Assembly: GCF_050003625.1 (NCBI RefSeq)
Contig: NC_134399.1
Location: 148,794,473 to 148,858,472 of the forward strand
Source: Haematobia irritans
Taxonomy: Eukaryota; Arthropoda; Insecta; Diptera; Muscidae
Length of the DNA stretch: 64,000 nucleotides
Reading direction: 5' to 3'
Part shown: positions 1-10,297 of the stretch, piece by piece
Layout of the letters: each line of letters starts with the position of its first letter
Numbering within the stretch: the stretch's first letter is position 1
The notes under the pieces: generated by a model
What the model saw: the letters and a program-made list of their open reading frames with translations, nothing else
Database searches by the model: none
What the model was told of the DNA's origin: nothing
Translations under genes and position numbers: made by a program

Positions 1-607
1 GTGATGGATCCACCAGAGACAAAAGAACAATCCAAACAATGGACTGAAGCTGGAGGAAGTGCCCCAAAAAGGCAAAAACAATTCAATCGGCTGGTAAGGT
101 TATGGCAACGGTTTTTTGGGACTTCAAAGGTATTTTATTGATGACTATCTGCAAAGGGGTAAAACAATAAATTCAGAGTACTATTGCAACCTTTTGGATC
201 AATTAAATGTACAAATTCGAGAAAAACGTCCTGGCTTACAACACAATAAAAAAATTTTCATCAAGACAACGCACCAGCGCACAAGAGTGTTGTAAAAATG
301 GCTAAAATCAACGAATTAAAGTACGAGTACTCCTTATTCTCCTGATTTAGCTCCCAGTGACTTTTACTTGTTCCCAAATCTAAAACAAATCCTTGCTGGC
401 AAACGTTTTACCTCAAATGAAGATGCAATTACAGTTGTAAACCACTATTTTGAAGACCTTGAAGAATACTATTTTAATCAAGGGATAGAATTGCTAGAAA
501 AGCGTTGAACTAAGTGTATTGAAGTTTATATTGAAAAATAAAACTATTTTTGAAAAACCAACTATTCTCTTTCATTGATAGGCTAAGAAGTTTCAGAACC
601 GCCCTTG
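1..607 (+). pseudogene. mariner transposase 3' remnant with right ITR
   Basis: This is the 3' part of a mariner element whose 5' half lies outside the window. Broken frames still show mariner hallmarks in order: PETKEQSKQWTEAGG near the start, HQDNAPAHKSVVKMA (second catalytic Asp) around 255-305, and SPDLAPSDFYLF (third Asp of the DD34D triad) around 340-375. The C-terminal segment ends with a stop near 508. Small indels break the frame between these motifs, so it is dead. The terminal inverted repeat occupies about 580-607 and is followed by TA at 608-609, the mariner target dinucleotide. The same family recurs, internally deleted, at 10,298-11,106. Confidence 0.85.
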
Positions 608-609
608 TA

Positions 610-1756
610 TTGACTGTTCTTACTACAAAATATTATGAATATCATTCATTAGAAATAAATGGTAAAGCTATGTGGTGAACATCTGAATCATCTAAGTTCT
701 CAAAAAAAAAAAAAAAAAAAACAAAAAAAAAAAACAAAAATAAAATATATATATATTCCAATCAGAGGTATTCAAAAAGACGTTATGAAGAATTTTAATG
801 AACTTGTTGACAAAACAAAAATGATACGCTCTCATTGTGAAGTCAATTTCGAATTTTTGTAGGACAAGTTCTTTCTATGTTGTTTCGGAGAAATGTGTGG
901 ACATTTTATATTGAAAGTCATTCTGATTGCCAGTCACTCACTCACTCAGTATAAAGTTCAAAAGATATAGAATTTTCCACTTCACATTAACAACAAAAAT
1001 ATCTTCACTTTCAAATCATTCTGTGTTCTTCTTATTTGAGTTCTTTTCATATTGCAACCAACTAACTGGCATATGTCCTTAAAAAAAGTTATGAAATATT
1101 TATGATTGGCTCTTTTAAATAAAAGCACAATATCTCTTCTACTTGCCAAGAGAGCAGGCGGGGGCAAGACAAAACCGAGAGCACATTGAAGGAATTGCAC
1201 CCTTAGTAAGGTGAAGTTTAAGGAAAGGATTTGCTTTTACTGTACATGGTTATGAATGATGGATGTGATTCATTGAAGTGAAGGATGCCATTTGAAAGCA
1301 CTTTGAGAAATTAATATTACACTGACCTTGGATGGAATTTCCAATGTTTTTCAATTTATTAAAAAAAAAAAAAAAAAAACTATTATTAATTAAAATCGTT
1401 GTTAAAAAGTTTCAATGGTTGATGAAATTTAAATGTCAGTTGAAGAAATATTAGTGACATTGAAAGCAACTGGGTCCAGTAGTTGGAATTCAAGCTTGTT
1501 TACAATTGTAGTGACGTGTGGCTTCAACAGTGCGTAGCAATGTGATAATCATTGACGGAGCTCGCAAATTTCCCAGAAATTTTCTACTCAAAAATTTCAA
1601 AATAGAGCAATAATTAATGAAATTATGCACTGAAAGATAACTCGTCCGGTTCCAGAAATTCATTAAATTTGAAGAATTTTTCAGAATTATGAAATCCAAG
1701 TTGACCTTAGACCAACAAACTTTTTTTCATGTATATACCCATTTTTAACTCGAATC
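610..1756. other. unassigned AT-rich DNA
   Basis: No gene or recognisable element. It contains two long A-runs (about 701-740 and 1362-1379) and a short open frame from the first run that is lysine-only low complexity. It may include old repeats that I cannot classify. Confidence 0.5.
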
Positions 1757-1812
1757 AAAATGACTTCCTTGAAAAGTTTATTGACTTTTGAACAAAGTAA
1801 AAAAAAAAAAAA

Positions 1813-3512
1813 CAAGTATATACGGCCGCAAGTTCGGCCAGGCCGAATCTTATGTACCCACCACCATGGATTGACTAGAAACTTCTACGAAAGACTATCA
1901 TCTACAATCGAATTACTTGGGTTGTGGTATCTTAAAACTTCTTAACATCGTTTTCTAAATTGTGATTTAGTCCATACATGGTATATATTAGACAAAAAAG
2001 TTATATAGAGTTAAGTCTACAAATAATTACGAATCGATATGGACTTTTTGTACGTAGAGAGCCAGAATTGAAATATGGGGGTCGCTTATATGGGGGCTAT
2101 ATACAATTATGAACTTGATATGGACCAATTTTTGTGTGATTGGGGATCGATTTATCTGAGGGCCATATATAACTATAGACCGATATGGACCTAGTTAGGC
2201 ATGGTTGTTGACGACCATATACTAGCACAATGTACCAAATTTCAACAGACTCGGATGAAATTTGCTCCTCCAAGAGGTTCCAAAACCAAATCTCGGAATC
2301 GGTTTATATGGGGGCTATGTACGATTATGGACTGATATGGACCACTTTTGGCATGGTTGTTAAATATCATATACTACCACCACGTACCAAATTTCAAGCA
2401 GATCGGATGAATTTTGCTTCTCCAAAAGGCACCGGAGGTCAAATCTGGGAATCGGTTTATATGGGAGCTATATATAATTATGGACTGATAGGAACCAATT
2501 CCTGCATGGTTGTTGGATACCATATACTAACATCACGTACCAAATTCCAACCGAATGGGAAGAATTTTGATCTTCCAAAGGGCTCGGGAGGTCAAATCTG
2601 GGGATCGGTTATATGGGGCCTATATATAATTATGGACCGATATCGACCAATTTTTGCATGGGAGTTTGAGGCCATATATTAACACCACGTACCAAATTTC
2701 AACTGAATCAGATGAATTTTGGTCTTCCAAGAGGTTCCGGAGGTCAAATCTGGTGATCGGTTTATATTGGGGCTATATATAATTATGAACCGGTGTGGAC
2801 CAATTTTTGCATGGTTTTTAGAGACCATATACTAACATCACGTACCAAATTTCAGCCGGATCGGATGAAATTTGCTTCTCTTAGAGGCCTCGCAAGCCAA
2901 ATCGGGGGATCGGTTTATATGGGGGCTATATATAATTATGGACCGATGTGAACCAATTTTTGCATGGTTGTTAGAGACCATATACTGACACCATGTACCA
3001 AATTTCAGCCGGATCGGATGAAATTTGCTTCTCTTAGGAGCCTCGCAAGCCAAATCGGGGGATCGGTTTATATCGGGGCTATATATAATTATGGACCGAT
3101 GTGGGCCAATTTTTGCGTGGTTGTTAGAGACCATATACTATCACCATGTACCAAATTTCAGCCGGATCGGAAGAAATTTGCTTCTCTTAGAGGCCTCGCA
3201 AGCCAAATTTTGGGGACCGTTTATATGGGGGCTATACATAAAAGTGGACCGATAAGGCCCATTTGCAATACCATCCGACCTACATCAATAACAACTACTT
3301 GTGCCAAGTTTCAAGTCGATAGCTTGTTTCGTTCGGAAGTTAGCGTGATTTCAACAGACGGACGGATGGACGGACATGCTCAGATCGACTCAGAATTTCA
3401 CCACGACCCAGAATATATATACTTTATGGGGTCTTAGAGCAATATTTCGATGTGTTACAAACGGAATGACAAAGTTAATATACCCCCCATCCTATGATGG
3501 TGGGTATAAAAA
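1813..3512 (+). mobile_element. HINE family A element, near complete
   Basis: The 5' end is CAAGTATATACGGCCGCAAG with the palindrome TTCGGCCAGGCCGAA and the subterminal TACCCACCACCATGG. The interior holds about eight monomers of a 153-bp tandem repeat (core TATATGGGGGCTATATATAA). The 3' module has a GACGGACGG tract, the conserved GTTACAAACGGAATGACAAA and a terminal hairpin ending GGGTATAAAAA. The hairpin arm is the reverse complement of the 5' subterminal repeat. This architecture (subterminal inverted repeats, roughly 150-bp central repeats, end hairpin, insertion into a T/A run) is what is known for DINE-1/HINE Helentron derivatives. No coding capacity is expected. Confidence 0.8.
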
Positions 3513-3854
3513 CTTTACAACAGAAAATGCGTCTTCTATCCTAAGCATATCTCGCATTTGTATTTTAAGGACAAGAAATCTTTGGCCTCACTATTTTTCA
3601 AATTATTCCCACATAATGTAAGAAAATTTAAGGAGAAACAATCAACAAATTTTACTTAGATGAGAACTTTTTCTCAAAATCATTTTTGTGAGTTTTCTCT
3701 ATCCTTTCTTCCTTGAAAAGTTTATTGAATTTTGGATAAAGTAAAAAAACTTAATACCAGAGAAATTCTTCTTCTATGATAAGCATAACTAGCATTTGTA
3801 TTTTAAACACAAGATAGCTTTGGCCTCACTATTCTTCAAATTATTTCCACATAA

Positions 3855-4074
3855 AGGTGGGCATTAAGTTCGAGTGTAGCCGCTAAAATCGTAATTTTTT
3901 ACCATTACTTTTCTTTAATAACCCATTTTAAGGAATACGAACTTTGTGAAAATTTGCTTTGGGCTATTCTCTATCAAATTATAATAAAATTTGCAACAAA
4001 TATGTATAATTGTATGCCTTTTTTACTGATTTAGTTTTCACTTTAGCGGCTAAACTTGAACTTAATACTCACCT
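3855..4074 (+). mobile_element. PIF/Harbinger-like MITE with TAA target duplication
   Basis: A 220-bp element with inverted ends AGGTGGGCATTAAGTTCGAG and, reading inward from the right, AGGTGAGTATTAAGTTCAAG, both continuing into TAGCCGCTAAA. Flanks are TAA on both sides (3852-3854 and 4075-4077). The unoccupied homologous site CACATAATG lies in the neighbouring tandem copy near 3610. A 3-bp TWA duplication is the signature of PIF/Harbinger. It has no coding potential. A palindromic relative lies at 35,811-36,125. Confidence 0.75.
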
Positions 4075-4214
4075 TAATGTGGGAAAATTTAAGAAGAAAC
4101 TATAAAATAATTTTACTTAGATGAGACAATGCAAAATGATTTTTGGAAGTTGTCTCTAAACGTTTCTATTTGTTTTTAAATCACATTTAGCGTCAAGTGA
4201 ATACGTCAAATTTA

Positions 4215-4545
4215 GTCAAACTCGATTGAGATTTAGACAAAGCCCTCTTATATATGTTCTTCTGATTTTGGGCAAATATGGTCAAAATACCCACATTTTC
4301 CTAGCAAAATCGCCACTGCAAAATCGAAAAGTTGTAAAAATTACTCAAATTGTTTTATACCTCTAATACAACCTATAAAAACTTTCTTACATTTAAATAT
4401 TTCCCGTATTTTGTTTATTAACATTGTGCTCCGCCTAGGGCATTAGGCGATACACATTTTAAGTCTAGAGCTTTTGTAGAAGTCTGAACATTTTTTTCCA
4501 ATCGATTTAAATATAAATAAATGTATATGGGAATACAACCCTTCA
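4215..4545 (+). repeat. dispersed repeat R (unclassified)
   Basis: It shares a colinear series of motifs with 11,665-11,808 plus 12,231-12,330: AAAGTTGTAAAAATTACTCA, TATACCTCTAAT, AAATATTTCCC, ACATTGTG, TTTTGTAGAAGTCTGA and a following AATCG segment. No termini were recognised. Confidence 0.5.
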
Positions 4546-4552
4546 TATCCTA

Positions 4553-4690
4553 AAAAAAGCGGTCCCTTGTCATTGAGCTTAAAATGGAATTGGGCAGCAT
4601 TCAGTGATAAGAGAGAAGTTCAACAATGTGGTATCACAATGGACTGAATAGTCTAAGTGAGCCTAATACATCGGGCCGCCACCTAACCTT
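4553..4690 (+). mobile_element. tRNA-derived SINE, 5'-truncated
   Basis: The 3' half of the SINE family described at 22,043-22,371: GGTCCCTTGTCATTGAGCTT, GTGATAAGAGAGAAGTTCA, CACAATGGACTGAATAGTCT, ATACATCGGGC and the terminal CCACCTAACCTTACCT. The promoter-bearing head is missing, as is usual for truncated retrocopies. Confidence 0.75.
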
Positions 4691-4800
4691 ACCTACATGG
4701 GCTTGTCATAGGACGGAAGTACTCCATTTTTTGATCCTTTGCATTGCTTTAGAAGTTGTGCCTTGGAAGTTCATTTGGAAGAAGAAACTAATCAACACAA
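4691..4800 (+). mobile_element. fragment of CCCAGC-TIR element
   Basis: It matches the interior of the element at 24,102-25,203 (CATGGGCTTGTC, TAGGACGGAAGTACTCC, TTTAGAAGTTGTGCC). It is cut on the right by the 5' end of a HINE-A. Confidence 0.6.
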
Positions 4801-4959
4801 CAAAACAAGTATATACGGCCGTAAGTTCGGCCAGGCCGAATCTTATGTACCCTCCACCATGGATTGCGTAAAAACTTTTGGGGATCGATTTATCTGAGGG
4901 CTATATGTAACTATAGACCGATATGGACCTAGTTAGGCATGGTTGTGAACGGCCATATA

Positions 4960-6245
4960 AAGGGTGATACGGTCAAAATTTGGTCAAGGGAAAACGCGTG
5001 TAAATCGGTGAAATCGTTTATTTAAAAAATCAAATTAAATTTCTTTTTCAAGTTCAATTAGTATAAAATTCAGGAAAAATATTCAGTTAGGCCTTCGCTT
5101 TTCCAAATCCGAATTGCCGGGCCTCACGCTTGACACCTGCCATCAGATTTTGTACAGCCACCTTGTCCACCTTCTTCGCCGCAGAAAGCCAGTTTGCCTT
5201 GAACTTCTGCTCGTCCTTAGCAGTTTTTTTGATCTTCTTTAGGTTCCGCTTGAAAATAGCCCAGTTTTTCTCAATTGGGCGGAGCTCTGGCGTGTTGGGA
5301 GGGTTCTTGTCCTCGGGAACCACCTGCACGTTGTTGGCGGTGAACCACTCCATGGCCTTTTTACCGTAATGGCAAGATGCCGAATCCGGCCAAAACAGTA
5401 CGGAACAACCGTGTTTCTTCAAGAAAGGCAGCAGACGTTTATTCAAACACTCTTTCACGTAAATTTCTTGGTTGACAGTCCCGGAAGCTATGAAAATGCT
5501 GCTTTTCAAGCCACATGTACAGATGGCTTGCCAAACCAGATATTTCTTTGCGAACTTTGACAGTTTTAAGTGCTTGAAAATATCTGCCACCTTTCCCCTT
5601 CCTTTTGCCGTATAAAACTCCTGCTTGTAGTCGGCTTTGACGTAAGTTTCGTCGTCCATTACCACGCAGTCAAACTTCGTCAGCATCGTCGTGTACAGCC
5701 TCCGGGATCGCGCTTTGGCCGTTGTATTTTGTTTACCATCGCGATTTGGAGTCACTACCTTCTTGTAAGTCGATAGTCCGGCTCGTTTTTTGGCTCGATG
5801 CACGGTTGTAGACGATACACCCAGCTTATTTGCGGCATCTCGGAGAGAGAGGTTAGGGTTTCGCTTGAAACTACCGGCAACTCTCTTTGTCGTCTCAGCG
5901 GCTTCCGGTTTTCGATTTCCCCCCGATCCAGACTTCCTGGCTGTCGACAAACGTTCCTCAAACGCTTTAATTACATTTGTAACGGTTGATTTGGCAACTT
6001 TTAGCGATTTTGCCAGCTTTGCGTGCGAGTAGCTCGGATTTTCGCGATGCGCGAGCAAAATTTTGATACGCTGCTCTTCTTGCTTGGACGGCATTTTGAC
6101 AACTGAAGAATGAATTCCAAAATCAAAATAGGAGCAACATTCTACACACACACCTTCAAAATGAGGAGTGTTCAGGTTTTTTAAAAACAAAATTGAAAGA
6201 AATACGTCAAGTTTATATTGACCAAATTTTGATCGTATCACCCTT
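4960..6245 (-). mobile_element. Tc1/mariner DD37E transposon, copy 1 (apparently complete)
   Basis: A 1286-bp element bounded by inverted repeats beginning AAGGGTGATACGGTCAAAAT, both flanked by the dinucleotide TA (4958-4959 and 6246-6247). It sits in the host sequence GGCCATA-TA-CTAG, which is intact in a related HINE-A at about 2214 and confirms the TA duplication. It carries one transposase gene on the minus strand. Two degenerate copies lie at 29,063 and 54,873. Confidence 0.93.
5087..6094 (-). CDS. DD37E-type Tc1/mariner transposase
   Basis: A 335-residue open frame, taken from the Met of MPSKQEEQRIK. The frame stays open further upstream into the terminal repeat, but this Met matches the start shared by the three copies. 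The transposase would bind the element ends and catalyse cut-and-paste transposition in the nucleus. Two helix-turn-helix segments are visible: about residues 24-46 (HAKLAKSLKVAKSTVTNVIK) and 82-104 (SLRDAANKLGVSSTTVH). A basic GSGGNRKP linker lies between them. The catalytic domain shows VVMDDETYVK (about residue 147), WPDSASCHY (Asp237) and RPIEKNW (Glu275). The spacing from Asp237 to Glu275 is 37 residues, which defines the DD37E family described from mosquitoes. Relative to copies 2 and 3 it lacks four residues (LPGQ) after VKADYKQ, an in-frame 12-bp deletion between CAG repeats, so activity is uncertain. No frameshift or premature stop is present. Confidence 0.92.
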   Translation of the reverse strand: MPSKQEEQRIKILLAHRENPSYSHAKLAKSLKVAKSTVTNVIKAFEERLSTARKSGSGGNRKPEAAETTKRVAGSFKRNPNLSLRDAANKLGVSSTTVHRAKKRAGLSTYKKVVTPNRDGKQNTTAKARSRRLYTTMLTKFDCVVMDDETYVKADYKQEFYTAKGRGKVADIFKHLKLSKFAKKYLVWQAICTCGLKSSIFIASGTVNQEIYVKECLNKRLLPFLKKHGCSVLFWPDSASCHYGKKAMEWFTANNVQVVPEDKNPPNTPELRPIEKNWAIFKRNLKKIKKTAKDEQKFKANWLSAAKKVDKVAVQNLMAGVKREARQFGFGKAKA

Positions 6246-6519
6246 TACTAGGACAATGTACCAAATTTCAACTGACTCGGTTGAAATTTGCTCCTCCAAG
6301 AGGCTCCAAAGCCAAATCTCGGGATTGGTTTATATGGGGGCTATATATGATTATGGACTAATATGGACCACTTTTGGATATCACATACTAACATCACGTA
6401 CCAAATTTAAACCGAATCGGATGAATTTTGGTCCTCCAAGGGGCCCCGGAGGTCAAATCTGGGGATCGGTTTTTATGCGGGCTATATATAATTATGGACT
6501 GATATGAATCAATTCCTGC

Positions 6520-7600
6520 ATGGTTGTTAGAGACCATATACTAACATCACGTACCAAATTTCAACTGAATCGGATGAATTTTGCTCTTCCAAGGGGCTCC
6601 GGAGGTCAAATCTGGGGATCGGTTTATATGGGAGCTATATATGATTATGGACTAATATGGACCACTTTTGGCATGGTTGTTAGATATCATATACTACCAC
6701 CACGTACCAAATTTCAACCAGATCGGATGAATTTTGCTTCTCCAAGGGGCCCCGGAGGTCAAATCTGGGGATCGGTTTATATGGGGGCTATCTATAATTA
6801 TGGACTGATATGAACCAATTCCTGCATGGTTGTTGAATACCACATACTAACATCACGTACCAAATTTAAACCGGATCGGATGAATTTTGGACCTCCAAGG
6901 GGCCCCGGAGGTCAAATCTGGGGATCGGTATTTATGCGGGCTATATATAATTATGGACTGATATGAATCAATTCCTGCATGGTTGTTAGAGACCATATAC
7001 TAACATCACGTACCAAATTTCAACTGAATCGGATGAATTTTGCTCTTCCAAGGGGCTCCGGAGGTCAAATCTGGGGATCGGTTTATATGGGAGCTATATA
7101 TGATTATGGACTAATATGGACCACTTTTGGCATGGTTGTTAGATATCATATACTACCACCACGTACCAAATTTCAACCAGATCGGATGAATTTTGGTTCT
7201 CCAAGGGGCCCCGGAGGTCAAATCTGGGGATCGGTTTATATGGGGGCTATCTATAATTATGGACTGATATGAACCAATTCCTGCATGGTTGTTGGATACC
7301 ACATACTAACATCACGTACCAAATTTAAACCGGATCGGATGAATTTTGGACCTCCAAGGGGCCCCGGAGGTCAAATCTGGGGATCGGTATTTATGCGGGC
7401 TATATATAATTATGGACTGATATGAATCAATTCCTGCATGGTTGTTAGAGACCATATACTAACATCACGTACCAAATTTCAACTGAATCGGATGAATTTT
7501 GCTCTTCCATGGGGCTCCGGAGGTCAAATCTGGGGATCGGTTTATATGGGAGCTATATATAATTATGGACCGATGTCGACCAATTTTTTCATGGGTGTTT
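6520..7600 (+). repeat. 459-bp higher-order repeat of three 153-bp monomers
   Basis: Blocks starting GGTTGTTAGAGACCATATAC at about 6521, 6980 and 7439 are 459 bp apart and nearly identical. Within a block, adjacent monomers are more diverged, as in higher-order satellite repeats. The array is internal to a HINE-A. Confidence 0.85.
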
Positions 7601-8130
7601 GTGGCCATATATTAACACCACGTACCAAGTTTCAACCGAATCGGTTGAATTTTGCTCTTCCACGAGGCTCCGGAGGTCAAATCTGGGATCGGTTTATATG
7701 GGGGCTATATATAATTATGAACCCATGCGGACCAATTTTTGCATGGATGTTAGAGACCATATACTATCACCATGTACCAAATTTCAGCCGGATCGGATGA
7801 AAGTTGCTTCTCTTAGAGCGTCTGCAAGCCAAATTTGGGGGTCCGTTTATATGGGGGCTATACGTAAAAATAGACTGATATGGCCCATTTGCAATACCAA
7901 CCGACCTTCATCAATAAAAACTACTTGTGCCAAGTTTCAAGTCGGTAGCTTGTTTCGTTCGGAAGTTAGCGTGATTTCAACAGACGGACGGACATGCTCA
8001 GATCGACTCAGAATTTCACCACGACCCAGAATATATATACTTTATGGGGTCTTAGAGCAATATTTCGATGCGTTACAAACGGAATTACAAAGTTAATATA
8101 CCCCCATCCTGTGGTGGAGGGTATAAAAAA

Positions 8131-8475
8131 ATACTTTTCCTCTGTCGTTTAAGCTACTCTTGTAGTTTAGTCGACGCATGTTTTTACGCTGAAATCAAAA
8201 CAATAATAGTGATTCAAGAAGAAACCAACAATAACAAAAACACATCAAATGAAGAAAGAGGAAACACGATCAAAATAAATCCAACCAACTGCACTCAAAT
8301 CGATAGTTTGACTTTCGAAAAGGAAATTTATTAAGGCAAAGACGACTATCAAAAAACCATTTTTCGGGAAGTTCAAATGTAACATAATTTACTTCGAATT
8401 TAGTGTTTCGCGGCAAGTAGAGGGTGCTTATAAGGAATGTGATTGTTCGGAAACACTCCGAATGATTCTAAAAGA
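8131..8475 (+). repeat. diverged single copy of the 436-bp tandem-repeat unit
   Basis: It is similar, in opposite orientation, to the units at 22,899-24,024: CTTTTCCTCTGTCG.TTAAGC, CTTGTAGTTTAGTC, CAAATCGATAGTTTGA, GACTATCAAA, TTTTTCGGGAAGTTCAA, GGCAAGTAGAGG and GGAATGTG. It abuts the 3' end of a HINE-A. An open frame ending at 8334 aligns codon-for-codon with the small frame of the tandem unit (see findings). Confidence 0.7.
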
Positions 8476-8572
8476 TATATTATACCTGGCAGTTAGTGAG
8501 TTTGTATTGACATTTTAAATCCGGCTGAAGGCCTTTCTCTTTAGATTCTGTCTCAAAACTCGACCACTTGTT

Positions 8573-8632
8573 GTTAAGTTAGGTTAGGTTCGATTCAAGC
8601 TCACTTAGACTATTCAGTTCATTGTGATGCAT
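8573..8632 (-). mobile_element. SINE 3' tail fragment
   Basis: On the minus strand it reads ACAATGAACTGAATAGTCTA followed by AGTGAG and a CCTAACCTAAC tail, the 3' end of the tRNA-derived SINE family. The rest is missing. Confidence 0.65.
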
Positions 8633-8910
8633 TTGCTCTTGTTGTTTTCCATATAATTTTTTGGTGTCCTAATTCGTTTAGATATTGGGACTCTTTTTAA
8701 TGAGGTCCATATTCATAGCGCTACATTTTTCAAATAAAAAAAATTTTCGACCAAATATTAATAAATTTAAATATCTTTGCTCAAAAATGAAAACTATCCT
8801 TCCAGTGCAGTTTTAGATATAACGCAACTTTTTCTTGATAGCCAAGAGTAATTTAATAACTTCCGTAGCTTTTAATTCAGTTTATAACGAAAAATGCATG
8901 CATGTATGCA

Positions 8911-9420
8911 TACACCGAAAAAAAAGTGAACTGTTTTATAGGAAGAATGAACTACCATGCACGAAAATTGAACTAAATTTTACTCCACATTTTGAGATTT
9001 CCACAAAGCGTTGTTAAAACCAGGAAATTTTAATGCCCTGTTGTACTTTTTAACTGCAGTTCACGAAATTACATCATCTCATAGAAGAAAAAAATTAATT
9101 ATAGTAAAGAAGAAAACCATTGGCGCCAAATCATGACCATTTTAACCATACAGTAGTTCATTCTTACTATTTTTGGGAATCGTACGAAAATTTTCATTTG
9201 TTTTAGTTCATATTGAACTTATGTGTACGGTCATTGAACTTTATACTCACGTTTAGTTCATAAAATTTTTGAGGCATACTTAAAAAAAGTACGATTTCAT
9301 TAAGCTGTGGAAAATTTCGATAAAAATAATAAAATTTAACTACAAGCAAATAATTTTTTCCAATAAAAATAATTTAAATTTAGCGTTAGTTTAACTACGG
9401 AAATTTTTTTCTTTGTATAG
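8911..9420. mobile_element. possible CACT-TIR MITE relative (degenerate)
   Basis: It starts ACACCGAAAAAAAAGTGAAC, close to the CACTAAAAAAAGTGAAC ends at 44,341 and 12,336, and contains several GTTCA/TGAAC-rich stretches. The right end is not clear and no target duplication was found. Confidence 0.35.
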
Positions 9421-10297
9421 AAATAGTACTACTCGTTTTCCATACAACCTTTCACTTCAATGCTACCGATATCCTGATACATTGACATCAATTCTATATG
9501 CCATTGAGCCGAATATGTTATCACATCATGATATTTGTGAGAAATGTAATTCAATTTTTGTTTTGCTCTCTTTGAGTCATTATCTTCCATATCTGTGTCT
9601 GTTTATCTCCCACACTAGGTTATTCTAATCTCGTTTGGATCTTATTAATATTAATTGGATTTTTAAATGACTATATTATATAAATCATAGTCATCAGCAA
9701 AATGTTAAATTGCAGTTATAGGGATTCACGGAGTTTTCCACAAGAAAACCAAAAACGAACAGACATGGGGATATGAAAGAGTTTAGGAACATACAAAGAA
9801 ACACGCACATCAATACAAATGTACGGAATACATGAAACTTTTTTGTTGAGCGAAAATGGGTCAATGACATGAAATGTTGAAAATGAAAGCAAAAACGCAT
9901 ATACAAATTGCCTTAAGGGTAAGAGAAAATTAAATGCATAGGAAAGAAGGGAGTTCGAAAATGTATGCGGCCGAGAACGGGAGTTGGTGTCAGAGAAAAG
10001 TTTTGAATGCAACAATGTCCCTCACATATCACAACGTTGCTCCAGCATGCTTTCGTGCAATTTATAAAACAATCAAAGTACTTGAATAAAAAAAAAACGG
10101 AAATAAATACACATGTACAAGCAAATTCGTATATTAGAGTGTTTCCATTGGAGATGTGAATTTAATGACTATGAGTCTTCTTAGTTTACATTCTGCAGAA
10201 TTGGGCTGTTACAATAACATGTCCGGTTTCAAAAATTTTGTCGGTATTTGGCCTTTTGTGCCCAAATCGGAAAAAATACACATATATGGAAGCTATA
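9421..10297. other. unassigned intergenic DNA
   Basis: No element or gene recognised. Two overlapping short open frames on the minus strand (9694-10,015) have no domain, no ATG context and no splice support. I regard them as chance. Confidence 0.5.

Larger units (their letters stand above)
1757..4145. repeat. tandem duplication (about 250 bp unit) split by two transposons
   Basis: A unit starting CTTCCTTGAAAAGTTTATTG occurs at about 1766 and again at about 3710. The following sequence (AAGCATA..CTAGCATTTGTATTTTAA, the CACATAATGT site, TTTTACTTAGATGAGA) is also shared. The first copy is split by a HINE-A (1813-3512). The second is split by a 220-bp Harbinger-like MITE (3855-4074). Each copy is therefore the empty site of the other. 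Confidence 0.8.
4806..8130 (+). mobile_element. HINE family A element split by a DD37E transposon
   Basis: The 5' end CAAGTATATACGGCCGTAAG is at 4806, with TTCGGCCAGGCCGAA and TACCCTCCACCATGG. The 3' end hairpin ATACCCCC..GTGGTGGAGGGTATAAA ends near 8130. The central part (6245-7830) is an array of 153-bp monomers, including a three-monomer higher-order repeat of 459 bp. The copy is interrupted at its GGCCATATACTAG site by the DD37E element 4960-6245. Compared with the copies at 27.4 and 50.2 kb it lacks the 29-bp minisatellite block. Confidence 0.8.

Noticed and set aside
659..862. 67-codon open frame starting in an A-run
   Set aside because: Lysine homopolymer from poly-A. No start context or conservation.
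5130..5989. Several open frames on the + strand across the DD37E element
   Set aside because: Antisense shadows of the minus-strand transposase.
8121..8131. GGGTATAAAA as TATA boxes at the ends of HINEs
   Set aside because: It is the terminal hairpin arm common to all HINE copies. There is no gene start downstream.
9694..10015. Overlapping minus-strand frames of 70 and 99 codons
   Set aside because: They overlap each other in different frames, with no motif and no homologous copy in the window.
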